This document shows positions 53,275 through 63,098 of a stretch of 64,000 nucleotides of DNA, piece by piece (the stretch's first letter is position 1; each line of letters begins with the position of its first letter). A program made the position numbers and the translations under genes. Source of the DNA: JANPBY01 sp963805505. Its GTDB lineage: Bacteria; Actinomycetota; Actinomycetes; DATJPE01. The DNA lies in assembly GCA_963805505.1 (NCBI GenBank), contig CAWDUP010000004.1, positions 124,001 through 188,000 on the forward strand, in the 5' to 3' direction. The notes under the pieces are model-generated. The model saw nothing but the letters and a program-made list of their open reading frames with translations, ran no database searches and was not told where the DNA came from.

Positions 53275-55248
53275 ATGAACCGCTGGGCGACAGCCCTGGG
53301 GCGCGCGGGCATCGCCGCCGCGGTCGGCGGCGCGGTCGTCTCGCTGATCGTGGTCGCGCGGTGGGACCGGTCTCCGTACTCGATCCTCATCGCCGTCGAG
53401 ACGATTACGATAATTCCCCTCGCGATGGTCGGTGCCAGCGCCGTCCGGGCCGTGCCACGCAACGTCGTCGGCTGGCTGCTGCTCGGCGGCGGGACGTTCG
53501 CGCCCATCGCCATTGCGTCCTACCTCTACGCCCGGGCGGTCTTCGACCTGGGCCAGGACCTCCCGCTCGCCCACCTGGCCGGGTGGCTCGACGGCTGGCC
53601 ATGGGTTCCGGCCCAGCTCGGCATCGCGCTGTTCGCGCCGCTGCTCTTCCCCGACGGGCGGCTTCCGTCCAGCCGGTGGCGCATCGCGATCGGCGTCAAC
53701 CTCGCGCTCTGCGCGACTCTCGCCGCGTCCGCCCTCCTCGGCCCGCACCTGCTCGACTGGTCTCAGCAGGACAACCCTACGGGCCTCGGCGGTCGTCCAG
53801 GCGACCTGGCGTACGGGTTGATGAACTGCATCGCCCTGGTCGCACCCATGACTCTGGTTGGCGCCATCGGCTTCGAGATCAAGCAGCGCCACGCCGCCGA
53901 GGAGGCAGCGCGCGCCATCGCCCGACTCGTGCGACCAGCGGTGTGGCTGCTGGTGTTCGCCTGGTGGGCCTGCGTGGTCATCACGGCGTTCGGAGCTCCG
54001 TCGGCCTATGCGCTGCCCTTCGAGTCGCTCGGCATGGTGGCCGTCGGCGTCACCTGCTGGATCGCGATCCGGCGCTACGGCCTCTTCGACGCGCGACTCG
54101 TCATCCAGCGCAGCCTGGTGTACGGCGCTCTGAGCGTCTGCGTCCTGCTCGCCTACGCAGTTGTCGCTCTCGTGCTCACGAACCTCGGCGCCTCTCGCGC
54201 GACCGCCCCCGTTGCGCTAGTCGTCGCGGTTCTTGTCGCCGTGCCCTTGCGGGACCGGTTGCAGCGCGTCGCGAACCGTCTCGTGTTCGGTCTTCGCGAT
54301 GACCCCGTGGCGACCCTGCTCTCGCTCGGCGATCAGCTGGAACGAGCCGCGGCTGCGGACGACGTGCTGCCAGGTGCCGCTCGGTCTCTCCAGCAGACTC
54401 TGCGGCTCCAGCACGTGGCGATCCTTGACGGCGACACCCTGGCGGCTGAGGCCGGCCAGCCCACTGACGGCCGCCGCGTGAGCGTGCCACTCGTCTACGC
54501 CGGGGAGAACGTGGGGACGCTGGTCGCGACCCAGTCTGAGGGTGACACCCCCATGGACGCCGAGCGTCATGCCCTGCTCGCCGGAATCGCCCGGCCGGTC
54601 GCTGCCGCACTTCGCACGACGTCGCTCAGCCGTGACCTCGCGGCGTCCCACGAGCGACTCGTGTCCGCGACGGAGGAGGAGCGTCGTCGGCTGAGGCGCG
54701 ATCTCCATGATGGCTTGGGTCCAGCCCTCTCCAGCGCGGTGCTCGGCGCCTCACGCGCTAACGCCTTGATCGACGCACGACCCGAGGCGGCCGCCGAGCA
54801 GCTCCGGGCGCTCACCGCCCAGTTGCAGGAGGCCGTGGCCGATGTTCGACGACTCGTCTACGACCTGCGGCCACCGGCACTCGACCACCTGGGACTGGTC
54901 AGAGCGCTGGACGAGCAGGCCCGGTCGCTCGGCAGCTTCACGGTCACCGGTCCCACATCCATGCCAGCGCTCCCAGCTGCGTCCGAGGTGGCGGCGTACC
55001 GCATCGCGATGGAGGCGATGACCAACTCCGCGCGGCACGCGAGGGCCAGCAGCGGCTCCGTGCGGATCCGGGTCGACGAGGGACTCGAAATCGTCATCAG
55101 CGACGACGGCGTAGGCATCCCTGACGGCTACCGTGCGGGCGTCGGCATCACCTCGATGCGGGAACGGGCGGCCGAGCTCGGTGGAACGTGCGTCGTCGAA
55201 GCGGGCCAAGGCGCGGGGACGGTGGTGAGAGCGTGGCTGCCGACGTAG
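53275..55248 (+). CDS. membrane sensor histidine kinase, NarL-partner type (HisKA_3)
   Basis: 657 residues from ATG 53275 (GTG 53269 possible). The N-terminal half has about nine or ten membrane segments; a short GAF-like stretch follows (about 355-440). EERRRLRRDLHDGLGPAL is the HisKA_3 phospho-site (His478), and the HATPase has EAMTNSARHA, ISDDGVGIP and GVGITSMRERAAELGG. It phosphorylates the overlapping response regulator. The stimulus is unknown, probably membrane-borne. Confidence 0.88.
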   Translation: MNRWATALGRAGIAAAVGGAVVSLIVVARWDRSPYSILIAVETITIIPLAMVGASAVRAVPRNVVGWLLLGGGTFAPIAIASYLYARAVFDLGQDLPLAHLAGWLDGWPWVPAQLGIALFAPLLFPDGRLPSSRWRIAIGVNLALCATLAASALLGPHLLDWSQQDNPTGLGGRPGDLAYGLMNCIALVAPMTLVGAIGFEIKQRHAAEEAARAIARLVRPAVWLLVFAWWACVVITAFGAPSAYALPFESLGMVAVGVTCWIAIRRYGLFDARLVIQRSLVYGALSVCVLLAYAVVALVLTNLGASRATAPVALVVAVLVAVPLRDRLQRVANRLVFGLRDDPVATLLSLGDQLERAAAADDVLPGAARSLQQTLRLQHVAILDGDTLAAEAGQPTDGRRVSVPLVYAGENVGTLVATQSEGDTPMDAERHALLAGIARPVAAALRTTSLSRDLAASHERLVSATEEERRRLRRDLHDGLGPALSSAVLGASRANALIDARPEAAAEQLRALTAQLQEAVADVRRLVYDLRPPALDHLGLVRALDEQARSLGSFTVTGPTSMPALPAASEVAAYRIAMEAMTNSARHARASSGSVRIRVDEGLEIVISDDGVGIPDGYRAGVGITSMRERAAELGGTCVVEAGQGAGTVVRAWLPT

Positions 55249-55901
55249 GCGCGATTACGGTCGTCGTGGTCGATGACCATCCCATGTTCCGCGCCGGCCT
55301 CCGCCTGCTCGTGGAGGAGGCCGAGGGACTCGACCTCGCCGGCGAGGCCGGCGACGCAGAGGCGGCTATCGCGATCTGCGAAGACGTCGTGCCCGACGTA
55401 GTCCTGCTCGACATCAAGATGCCCGACTCCAGCGGCATCGATGTCACTCGGCACCTGGTCCGTTCTCTACCGAACGTCGCGGTGCTCATGGTGACCATGC
55501 TGGAGGACGACATGTCGGTCTTCGCGGCGGTCCGCGCCGGTGCGCATGGCTACATCCTCAAGGGCGCGACGCCCGACGACATCGTGCGAGCGATCCGCAC
55601 GGTCGCGGCCGGCGAAGTGATCTTCGGAGCGGGACTGGCCCGCCGCATGGGCCACTTCTTCACGGCCGGGCGCGAGAGCGAAATCCACCCTTTCCCCGAG
55701 CTGACTCCCCGTGAGCGCGACGTGCTGGGCCTGATCGCCGACGGGCGTTCGAACACCACCATCGCCACTTCGCTCGGCCTGAGCGAGAAGACGGTGCGCA
55801 ACAACGTGTCGAACATCTTCGCCAAATTGCTCGTCGCCGACCGCGCTTCAGCCGCAGTGAAGGCGCGCACGGCGGGCCTCGGCTCAACCGACCCGGTCTG
55901 A
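55233..55901 (+). CDS. NarL/FixJ family response regulator
   Basis: 222 residues from GTG 55233, overlapping the kinase stop by 16 bp. Receiver with VVDDHP, phospho-Asp60 in LLDIKMPD and LKGATPDD, then a LuxR-type helix-turn-helix (about 157-216) with LTPRERDVLGLIADGRSNTTIATSLGLSEKTVRNNVSNI. Cognate regulator of the preceding kinase; targets unknown. Confidence 0.92.
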   Translation: MAADVGAITVVVVDDHPMFRAGLRLLVEEAEGLDLAGEAGDAEAAIAICEDVVPDVVLLDIKMPDSSGIDVTRHLVRSLPNVAVLMVTMLEDDMSVFAAVRAGAHGYILKGATPDDIVRAIRTVAAGEVIFGAGLARRMGHFFTAGRESEIHPFPELTPRERDVLGLIADGRSNTTIATSLGLSEKTVRNNVSNIFAKLLVADRASAAVKARTAGLGSTDPV

Positions 55902-55998
55902 CAAGACCGGACGAGACGCCGGAGTTCGGCGGACGAGGGCACGGTGCAACACATGTGACCCGCGACTACAGCACGAGCATGCCCATCGCCTGAGGTTG

Positions 55999-56451
55999 CT
56001 ACAGCGATGAAGCGCGACCGTAGAGCAGGCGCCGCACTGCCGCTCGGGACACAAGAAGAGCGATCACGAGGAGGGTCACCGACACCAAACCACCAAGGCT
56101 GACTGCGTCACCGAACAGCAGACCAACTAGCTCCAACACGACAACCTTGCTGCCCGCTGCGATCGCCCAGAGCGACAGCGCGGGCAACGACTTGGCGCGG
56201 TTGGTTGCAGCATTTCGCAGCCGCACAATCATCCTGGTCTTGGCCTTGAGTACCAGCTCCAACGTGATCTTGAGCAAGGCGGCTGTCAGGAGCGAGAGCG
56301 TGAAGCTCTCACTGATCACGGATGGGAAGTACTCGATGAACAGGTTCAGAACAACCACGTAGACGAACAAGTCGACGACGTGCTCCGGGTGTCGACCGAT
56401 CCATCGCAAAGGTGGGGGGTTCCCGATCGCGCTTGTTCCCGAGGTTTCCAT
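55999..56451 (-). CDS. small integral membrane protein, unknown
   Basis: 150 residues from ATG 56451 (GTG 56469 possible). Four membrane segments or fewer, with a basic cytoplasmic loop KAKTRMIVRLRNAATNRAK between the second and third. No family recognised. Convergent with the response regulator; the 97-bp gap shows no clear hairpin. Confidence 0.6.
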   Translation of the reverse strand: METSGTSAIGNPPPLRWIGRHPEHVVDLFVYVVVLNLFIEYFPSVISESFTLSLLTAALLKITLELVLKAKTRMIVRLRNAATNRAKSLPALSLWAIAAGSKVVVLELVGLLFGDAVSLGGLVSVTLLVIALLVSRAAVRRLLYGRASSL

Positions 56452-56536
56452 CACTCGGCCATCCTGCACTCACAACCACGTCGGGCCGGCTTGTCATGTC
56501 GCCTCGCGGCTATCTTCGGCTGGTGACGGGGAGGCC

Positions 56537-57619
56537 TCAGATCGGAGTCGCGGCGCTGAAGCGGTAGTCGTAGACCGGGCGGTAGCGGTCGTAGAGGGTG
56601 ATCAGGACGCTGAAGAGGAAGACGAAGAAGATCAGGCTCGTGAGGTCGATCGCATAGTCCTCGACCGTGACTGCGCGCAGCAGTTGGACGATCCCCACGA
56701 GCCCGAAGTTCACAACAAGCCTGATCACGAACGACAACAGCACAGAGTCGACCGCCCGGCCGCAGCCGGAGTGCCAGAGCCCGATCGCTGCGTTGACCAG
56801 CACGAACACCGAGATCCCGATGAACACCTGCAGTGGGCTCGCCGTCACGCCTGGGAGCACCTCCGCAAAGATGACGCTGAGCAGCCCGATGAGGAAGATC
56901 TTCTCGAGGGAGGCCTCTGACCAGACCCTTCCGTGGGCGACCATCCACGCGTCGCGTTGTTTGGCGGAACGCATGCCCCCCGGCAGCGGCGGCGCCTTGA
57001 ACTCCCAGGGGTGGTCGACCGGGTCGAGGCGGGGCCGTACGGCGAACCAGAAGACGACGAGCAGCGCGAGCAGACCCAGCACGATCAGCGGTCCGAACCA
57101 CCAGTAGTCCTGCACCGTGTCGGTGAAGTCGAGCTGGGCGACGTGGATCCAGTACTCCTGTGGGAGCTTCACCACAATCCAGATGAACGCGGCCAGCCCG
57201 ACCCAGAATTTCATGCTGTAGCGCACCACCGACCACCGTGACCGGACAGCCTCGAAGGCGATGAAGAAGTATTCGAACGTGTTGGGGAAGACCATCAGCA
57301 AAGCCCGGACCTGGCTCAGCTCGAAGGCAACGACGCCGATCTGCCGGTAGAAGAACAGGAACCGCGAGACCTTGAACGCCGGGAGGCTCGTCCAGTTGCG
57401 CAGGGTCGCGATGTAGGCGACCCCGAGGTAGAACACGTCCATCGCCTTGTCGTAACCCTGGTAGAACGGCGGGTCGTAGCCGAAAGCCTGGAAGACGGTC
57501 TGGTCGACGGCATCGAGAACGAGACAGCCGATGATCGCTGGCAGGGGATAGTGAAAGATCAGCAGCGGCAGGAGGAACCGCGCGGTCACGATGATCGCGA
57601 AGAGCACCTCGAAGGGCAC
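56537..57619 (-). CDS. multi-pass membrane protein of unknown function
   Basis: 360 residues with eight to ten hydrophobic segments; aromatic-rich, with DQTVFQAFGYDPPFYQGYDKAMDVFYL near the N-terminus, WVVKLPQEYWIHVAQLDFTD-like central loop and LITLYDRYRPVYDYRF at the end. No transporter or enzyme signature is visible. It lies 85 bp upstream of the smaller membrane gene on the same strand and may be co-transcribed with it. Confidence 0.7.
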   Translation of the reverse strand: MPFEVLFAIIVTARFLLPLLIFHYPLPAIIGCLVLDAVDQTVFQAFGYDPPFYQGYDKAMDVFYLGVAYIATLRNWTSLPAFKVSRFLFFYRQIGVVAFELSQVRALLMVFPNTFEYFFIAFEAVRSRWSVVRYSMKFWVGLAAFIWIVVKLPQEYWIHVAQLDFTDTVQDYWWFGPLIVLGLLALLVVFWFAVRPRLDPVDHPWEFKAPPLPGGMRSAKQRDAWMVAHGRVWSEASLEKIFLIGLLSVIFAEVLPGVTASPLQVFIGISVFVLVNAAIGLWHSGCGRAVDSVLLSFVIRLVVNFGLVGIVQLLRAVTVEDYAIDLTSLIFFVFLFSVLITLYDRYRPVYDYRFSAATPI

Positions 57620-57780
57620 AGCGGAGGTCCTCTCAGATGACCGGCCGCTCGTTCCGCGAACCTCGCGCGTCCGCCGGTTCGGTCAGCCTAGAACGTATGG
57701 CTCCAGTCGTGTGGAGCCGCGCCCCAGAGCTGACCGGAGGCATCCGGCTGGGGCACCTTTCGCGAGCCGACCGAACAGCC

Positions 57781-58122
57781 TCAAGGTTCCTTGACGACGT
57801 CGACTGAGATCTCCACGGCCGGAACTGACCCACGGTTCTCAAGCCAATGCACGGTGTGGCGATCCTCGGGCCAGCCGAGCCCCGGTCCGTAGTCCGTGGC
57901 CATCCCGTCTCGGTGGTCAGTAATCGTGCCCTCCAAAACGAACACCGTTCCTGGTCTGCCGATGTGGTCATGAACAGGGCCGAACACCGCGCCGGGGGCG
58001 AACGTGAACTTCCGCATCCGAAGTCGGAGTCCGGTCATCGCCCCGATCTCCTGGCCGAGGTCGATCGTGGCCAGCGTCTCGGCATCGACACCTCTGGTCT
58101 CCGGTACGTGTTCGTCGCTCAT
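57781..58122 (-). CDS. cupin domain protein
   Basis: 113 residues from ATG 58122 after GAGGTGGG. Single conserved-barrel cupin: FGPVHDHIGRPGTVFVLEG has the first metal motif and HTVHWLENRG the second His. A small metal-binding enzyme or sensor; substrate unknown. Divergent from the MFS gene. Confidence 0.8.
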   Translation of the reverse strand: MSDEHVPETRGVDAETLATIDLGQEIGAMTGLRLRMRKFTFAPGAVFGPVHDHIGRPGTVFVLEGTITDHRDGMATDYGPGLGWPEDRHTVHWLENRGSVPAVEISVDVVKEP

Positions 58123-58199
58123 CCCGCCCACCTCTGTCGTCCAAGCCCGATCGGTCCGCCCGTGGCCGATTGGAGGATACGAGGCCAAGCGACCTGACG

Positions 58200-58205
58200 T
58201 AGGCT
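58200..58205 (+). promoter_or_regulatory. -10 element TAGGCT of the MFS gene
   Basis: TAGGCT is followed by 9 nt and GTG 58215 with no ribosome site; near-leaderless start. Confidence 0.35.
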
Positions 58206-58214
58206 CGCTCGATC

Positions 58215-59456
58215 GTGAGCCGACTCGTGGCGCGTGTGGCGCCACCGCGCATGGGCGAGGGCTTCCGTTGGTTGCTCGGTGCCACCTGGATCAGCAACAT
58301 CGGCGACGGCATCGCGCTGGCCGCCGGTCCGCTGCTCGTGGCCTCGCAGACGCACAATGCCGTGCTGGTCGCCCTGGCGGCGCTGCTCCAACGGCTGCCC
58401 TGGCTGATCTTCGGGCTCTACGCCGGCGCCGTCGCCGACCGGGTCGACCGCAAGATGCTGGTGATGACCGCCGATGCTGCACGGGTCGTTGTGGTCGGAG
58501 TCCTTGCCGTCATCATCGCGTCCGGTCGCATCGACATCGTCGTCGTCCTGGCGGCGATGTTCCTGCTCGGGATCGCTGAGGTATTTGCCGACACCACCTC
58601 CACGACGCTGCTCCCGATGCTGGTCCAGCCGGCCGACCTCGGGCTCGGCAACTCACGCATCCTCGGCGGCTATCTCGTCGCGAACCAGATCATCGGACCG
58701 CCGATCGGGGCCTTCCTGTTCGCCGCCGGGATGGCATGGCCCTTCCTCGTCCAGGTCTTCTGCGGCGTGCTGGCACTCCTCCTGATCGCGCGCATGCGTC
58801 TCCCCAACAAGGTCAGGAGCGTGCCAGACACCCACATCCGCCGCGACATCGCCGAGGGCGTGCGCTGGCTCATGAAGCACGGGGCCGTACGGACCCTGGC
58901 GTTGGTGATCTTCTCCTTCAACGTCACGTGGGGAGCCGCCTGGTCGGTTCTGGTCCTCTACTCCCTCGACCACCTGCACATGGGCGAGATCGGATTCGGC
59001 CTCTTGACCACGGCGGCGGCCGTCGGCGGGCTGGCCGGGATCGCGTCGTTCACCAGGATCGAGCGGACGTTCCCGCTGGCCGCCGTGATGCGGGCCTGCC
59101 TGCTGCTGGAAGTGCTCACCCACCTAGCGCTCGCGCTGACGTCCGCAGGCTGGGTGGCCATGCTGATCATGGTCGTTTTCGGTGCGTACGCCTTCGTCTG
59201 GGGCACGGTCTCCCAGACGGTCCGGCAGCGGGCGGTCCCCACCGAGCTGCAGGGTCGGGTGACCAGCGTGTACATGCTCGGGTTGTTCGGCGGTCTGGTC
59301 GTCGGTCAGGCACTGGGCGGCTGGATCGCCGAGACATGGGGTCTGACCGCGCCATTCTGGTTCGCCTTCGTGGGGTCTGGCATCACCCTGGCTCTTGTCT
59401 GGCGTGAGCTCGGGCAGATAGCTGCGGCACGACCAGACCAGCCGGCGGATGCCTGA
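58215..59456 (+). CDS. MFS transporter (EntS/MdfA-like exporter)
   Basis: 413 residues, about twelve membrane segments. The loop between segments 2 and 3, GAVADRVDRKMLVMTAD, is the MFS A-motif. MFS_3/EntS-type exporters remove siderophores or drugs; the substrate is not known. Convergent with ackA. Confidence 0.85.
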   Translation: MSRLVARVAPPRMGEGFRWLLGATWISNIGDGIALAAGPLLVASQTHNAVLVALAALLQRLPWLIFGLYAGAVADRVDRKMLVMTADAARVVVVGVLAVIIASGRIDIVVVLAAMFLLGIAEVFADTTSTTLLPMLVQPADLGLGNSRILGGYLVANQIIGPPIGAFLFAAGMAWPFLVQVFCGVLALLLIARMRLPNKVRSVPDTHIRRDIAEGVRWLMKHGAVRTLALVIFSFNVTWGAAWSVLVLYSLDHLHMGEIGFGLLTTAAAVGGLAGIASFTRIERTFPLAAVMRACLLLEVLTHLALALTSAGWVAMLIMVVFGAYAFVWGTVSQTVRQRAVPTELQGRVTSVYMLGLFGGLVVGQALGGWIAETWGLTAPFWFAFVGSGITLALVWRELGQIAAARPDQPADA

Positions 59457-59545
59457 CGCGGCCGTCGTGCCGACCCGGTCGACCTCCGACCTCAGTTGTC
59501 GCTGGCACGTTGCCTACGCCGTCAGCCAAGGCCCCAGCCAGGTCG

Positions 59546-60643
59546 TCAGCCTGGCCCCCAGCCGAGGACGGCGTGGACCTGCGACTCCATCTGCAGGTCC
59601 TCGCGCGAGGTCACGACGACGCTCGACGCCGCCGCGCCCCGCACGCCGATCGCGCCCTCACCAATCAGCGCGTCGTTGGCGGCCACGTCCAGCTCGACGC
59701 CGAGGTGGGCGAGACGCTCAGCAGCCGCGGCTCGCACCCGCGGTGAGTGCTCCCCCACCCCACCGGTGAAGACCAGCACGTCCAGGCCGCCCGTCGAGAC
59801 GACCATGGATCCGATCTCGGAGGAGAGCCGGTGGATGTACACGTCGAACGCCGCACTCGCCGCCTGGTCTCCTCGTTCCATCGCCTCGACGACCTCGCGC
59901 ATGTCACCGCTCGTGCCGGACAACCCGCGAAGCCCGGACTCCCGGTCGAGGACTCGGCCCAGAAGGTCGATCGGGACGCCTTCGTGCTGGAGGAGATGCA
60001 GCACAAGCCCGGGGTCGACCGAGCCACTTCGGGTCTGCATCACCAGGCCGGCCATCGGTGTGAAGCCCATCGTCGTGTCGACCGACTCCCCACCGCGCAC
60101 CGCACAGAGCGAGGCCCCCCCGCCGAGGTGGCACACGACCATGCGCAGCGACTCCGTTGGTCGTCCGACGAGCCGGGCGGCCCTGCCCGACGCCCACTCG
60201 TGCGAGAGACCGTGGAACCCGTAGCGGCGCAGCTGCCACCGTTCGTTCCACTCGTGCGGGAGCGCGTACGTCGTGGCCGCGGCAGGCATCGATGTGTGGA
60301 AGGCCGTGTCGAAGCAGGCGATCAGCGGGATGTCTGGGTGTTCCCGGAGCAGCACCCGGGCGGCCGCGCTGGCGACCGGGTTGTGCAGCGGGGCCAACGA
60401 GGCAACCGCGTCCAGCTCGGCCAGCACAGCCTCGTCGACCACCACCGGCGCCGTGTGGTGGGGACCTCCGTGCACGAAGCGTACGGCGATCGCCTGCAGC
60501 TCACCGGCCTCCTGCGCCATCCCGATCAGGTCTTCGGCGTCCTCGCCGGGACGGTCGATGCTGCGGTCCAAGGCGACCTCGCCGTCCTCGAGCACGGAGA
60601 TCTTGACGCTGCTGGACCCCGGGTTCACTACCAGCGTGCGCAC
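59546..60643 (-). CDS. ackA: acetate kinase
   Basis: 365 residues, shorter than the usual ~400. VNPGSSSVK is the N-terminal phosphate loop; RFVHGG, CFDTAFH, YGFHGLSHEW (catalytic His) and HLGGGASLCAV complete the ASKHA active site; GLSGTSGDMREV is the adenosine region. It converts acetyl-P and ADP to acetate and ATP. GTG 60643 follows the phosphoketolase stop by 1 nt, behind GGAGGGG. Confidence 0.93.
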   Translation of the reverse strand: MRTLVVNPGSSSVKISVLEDGEVALDRSIDRPGEDAEDLIGMAQEAGELQAIAVRFVHGGPHHTAPVVVDEAVLAELDAVASLAPLHNPVASAAARVLLREHPDIPLIACFDTAFHTSMPAAATTYALPHEWNERWQLRRYGFHGLSHEWASGRAARLVGRPTESLRMVVCHLGGGASLCAVRGGESVDTTMGFTPMAGLVMQTRSGSVDPGLVLHLLQHEGVPIDLLGRVLDRESGLRGLSGTSGDMREVVEAMERGDQAASAAFDVYIHRLSSEIGSMVVSTGGLDVLVFTGGVGEHSPRVRAAAAERLAHLGVELDVAANDALIGEGAIGVRGAAASSVVVTSREDLQMESQVHAVLGWGPG

Positions 60644-60644
60644 G

Positions 60645-63005
60645 TCACCCCTCCGGCTCGACCGGAGTGGTCCAGTGCCAGTCGCGCACCTCCGGAAGGT
60701 CTTCTCCCACCGTCCGGATGTACTGCCGATGCCGGATGAGCTGATCACGAAATCCCTCGCGGACCCCACCGGATGTCGAACGCAGCCGCGGTACCCGGTC
60801 GATGACGTCCATCGCGAGGTCAAATCTGTCGAGCCGGTTGAGGACCGTCATGTCGAACGGGGTCGTGGTCGTGCCCTCCTCGACGTAGCCGCGTACGTGG
60901 AAGTTCGCGTGGTTGGTTCGGTTGTAGGTCAACCGGTGGATCAGCCACGGATAGCCGTGGTAGGCGAAGATCACCGGACGGTCGACAGTGAACAACGAGT
61001 CGAAGTCCGCGTCGGAGAGCCCGTGCGGGTGCTCGCGCTCATGCTGCAATCGCATCAGGTCGACCACGTTGACGACCCGGATCCTCAGCTCCGGAAGGTG
61101 CTCACGCAACAGCGACACGGCTGCCAGCGCCTCCATGGTGGGAACGTCGCCAGCACACGCCATCACCACATCGGGCCCGTCGGCGCCGTCATTGGATGCC
61201 CACTCCCAGATGCCGATCCCCTTGGTGCAATGCAGGACCGCCTCGTCTGGGGAGAGGTATTGAAGCGCCGGCTGCTTGCCGGCCACGATCACGTTGACGT
61301 AGTCCCTGCTGCGCAGGCAGTGGTCGGCCACGGAGAGCAGGGTGTTGGCGTCCGGAGGCAGGTAGACCCGGACGACGCTGGCCTTCTTGTTGATCACGTG
61401 GTCGATGAAGCCCGGGTCCTGGTGAGAGAAGCCGTTGTGGTCCTGGCGCCACACATGGGAGGTCAGCAGGTAGTTGAGCGAGGAGACCGGCTGGCGCCAA
61501 GGGATCCGGCTGGCGGACTCGAGCCACTTGGCGTGCTGGTTGAACATCGAGTCGACGATGTGGATGAACGCCTCGTAGCAGGAGAAGAACCCGTGCCGAC
61601 CGCTGAGCAGATAGCCCTCGAGCCAGCCTTGGCAGGTGTGCTCGGACAAGATCTCCATCAGCCTGCCGTCGGGGGCGAGATGGTCGTCCTCGGGGACGAT
61701 CTCCGCATTCCACGTACGGTCGGTCACCTCCATCACGGCCTGGAGGCGGTTGGAGCTGTTCTCGTCGGGCGCGAACATCCGGAAGTTGTCCATGTTGGCG
61801 GCCATCACGTCGCGCAGGAAGCCGCCGAGCACCTGGGTCGCCCCGATCGCGCCAGTCCCAGGTTCCTCGACTGGCACTGCGTAGTCGCGGAAGTCCGGCA
61901 GGCGGAGCTCGCGGAGCAGGGTGCCACCGTTCGCGTGCGGAGACGCACTCATCCGTTTTTCACCAGCAGGATGAAAGGCCGCGATGTCCTCGGCGGGGGC
62001 GCCGGCCGCGTCGAAGAGCTCCTCAGGGCGGTAGTCGCGCATCCACTCCTCGAGCACCTGCCGGTGACCGTCGTCGCCGCGGGCGTTGGCGAACGGCACC
62101 TGGTGGGAGCGCCAGGTGCCTTCCACCGGCAACCCGTCGACCTCCTTCGGCCCCGTCCAGCCCTTGGGTGACCGCAGCACGATCATGGGCCAGGCACGGC
62201 GTGGCGTGGGACCGCGGCCAGAGCGCGCCTCGGCCTGGATGTCTGCGATCTCATCCAGGCACTGGCCGAGCACCGACGAGAAGTTGCGGTGCATCTGCTC
62301 GGGGTCAGAACCTGCAACGACGTACGGAGCGTGTCCGTAGCCTCGCAGCAGAGCGAGCAGCTCGTCCTCCGGGATGCGGGCCAGGACGGTCGGGTTGGCG
62401 ATCTTGTAGCCGTTCAGATGCAGGATCGGCAGCACCGCGCCGTCTCGTCGCGGGTCGACGAACTTCGTTGAGTGCCAACTGGTGGCGAGCGGACCGGTCT
62501 CGGCCTCACCGTCGCCGACGACTGCGGCCACCACCAGATCGGGGTTGTCGAACGCCACGCCGTACGCGTGCGAAAGCGAATAGCCGAGCTCGCCGCCCTC
62601 GTGGATCGAGCCTGGCGTCTCGGGGGCGGCGTGGCTCGGGATCCCACCCGGAAAGGAGAACTGAGTGAAGAGCCGTCGCAGGCCAGCCTCATCCTGACTG
62701 ACCTCCGGGTAGAGCTCTGAGTAGGTGCCGTCGAGGTAGGCCGCCGCAACCACACCCGGTCCACCGTGTCCGGGGCCGGTCACGTACATCATGTCCAGGT
62801 CGCGGCGCATGATCGCGTGGTTGAGGTGGGCGTAGACGAAGGTCAGACCGGGTGTCGTGCCCCAATGCCCCAACAACCGAGGCTTGACGTGTTCGGGCTG
62901 GAGTGGCTCGCGCAGCAGCGGGTTGTCCATCAGGTAGATCTGGCCGACCGAGAGATAGTTGGCCGCACGCCACCAGCGGTCGAGGGTTTCGAAGTTCGGA
63001 TCCAT
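60645..63005 (-). CDS. xfp: xylulose-5-phosphate/fructose-6-phosphate phosphoketolase
   Basis: 786 residues, thiamine-diphosphate enzyme. Cleaves Xu5P or F6P with phosphate to acetyl-P plus a triose or tetrose phosphate. GHGGPG, GDGEAETGPLATSWHSTKF (TPP motif) and ILHLNGYKIANPT mark the family; the C-terminal third has YHGYPWLIHRLTYNRTNHANFHVRGY. With ackA it forms a two-gene shunt giving ATP from sugar phosphates. ATG 63005; the 93 bp upstream hold a small CCACT-gag-AGTGG hairpin. Confidence 0.95.
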   Translation of the reverse strand: MDPNFETLDRWWRAANYLSVGQIYLMDNPLLREPLQPEHVKPRLLGHWGTTPGLTFVYAHLNHAIMRRDLDMMYVTGPGHGGPGVVAAAYLDGTYSELYPEVSQDEAGLRRLFTQFSFPGGIPSHAAPETPGSIHEGGELGYSLSHAYGVAFDNPDLVVAAVVGDGEAETGPLATSWHSTKFVDPRRDGAVLPILHLNGYKIANPTVLARIPEDELLALLRGYGHAPYVVAGSDPEQMHRNFSSVLGQCLDEIADIQAEARSGRGPTPRRAWPMIVLRSPKGWTGPKEVDGLPVEGTWRSHQVPFANARGDDGHRQVLEEWMRDYRPEELFDAAGAPAEDIAAFHPAGEKRMSASPHANGGTLLRELRLPDFRDYAVPVEEPGTGAIGATQVLGGFLRDVMAANMDNFRMFAPDENSSNRLQAVMEVTDRTWNAEIVPEDDHLAPDGRLMEILSEHTCQGWLEGYLLSGRHGFFSCYEAFIHIVDSMFNQHAKWLESASRIPWRQPVSSLNYLLTSHVWRQDHNGFSHQDPGFIDHVINKKASVVRVYLPPDANTLLSVADHCLRSRDYVNVIVAGKQPALQYLSPDEAVLHCTKGIGIWEWASNDGADGPDVVMACAGDVPTMEALAAVSLLREHLPELRIRVVNVVDLMRLQHEREHPHGLSDADFDSLFTVDRPVIFAYHGYPWLIHRLTYNRTNHANFHVRGYVEEGTTTTPFDMTVLNRLDRFDLAMDVIDRVPRLRSTSGGVREGFRDQLIRHRQYIRTVGEDLPEVRDWHWTTPVEPEG

Positions 63006-63098
63006 GCCCCTCAGTGTCCCCCCGGCCCTAGGGAGCCCGCCCGAACACTTGGAACAAGCGACTGAGCTGGTGCCACTCTCAGTGGTGATGACGAGGGG

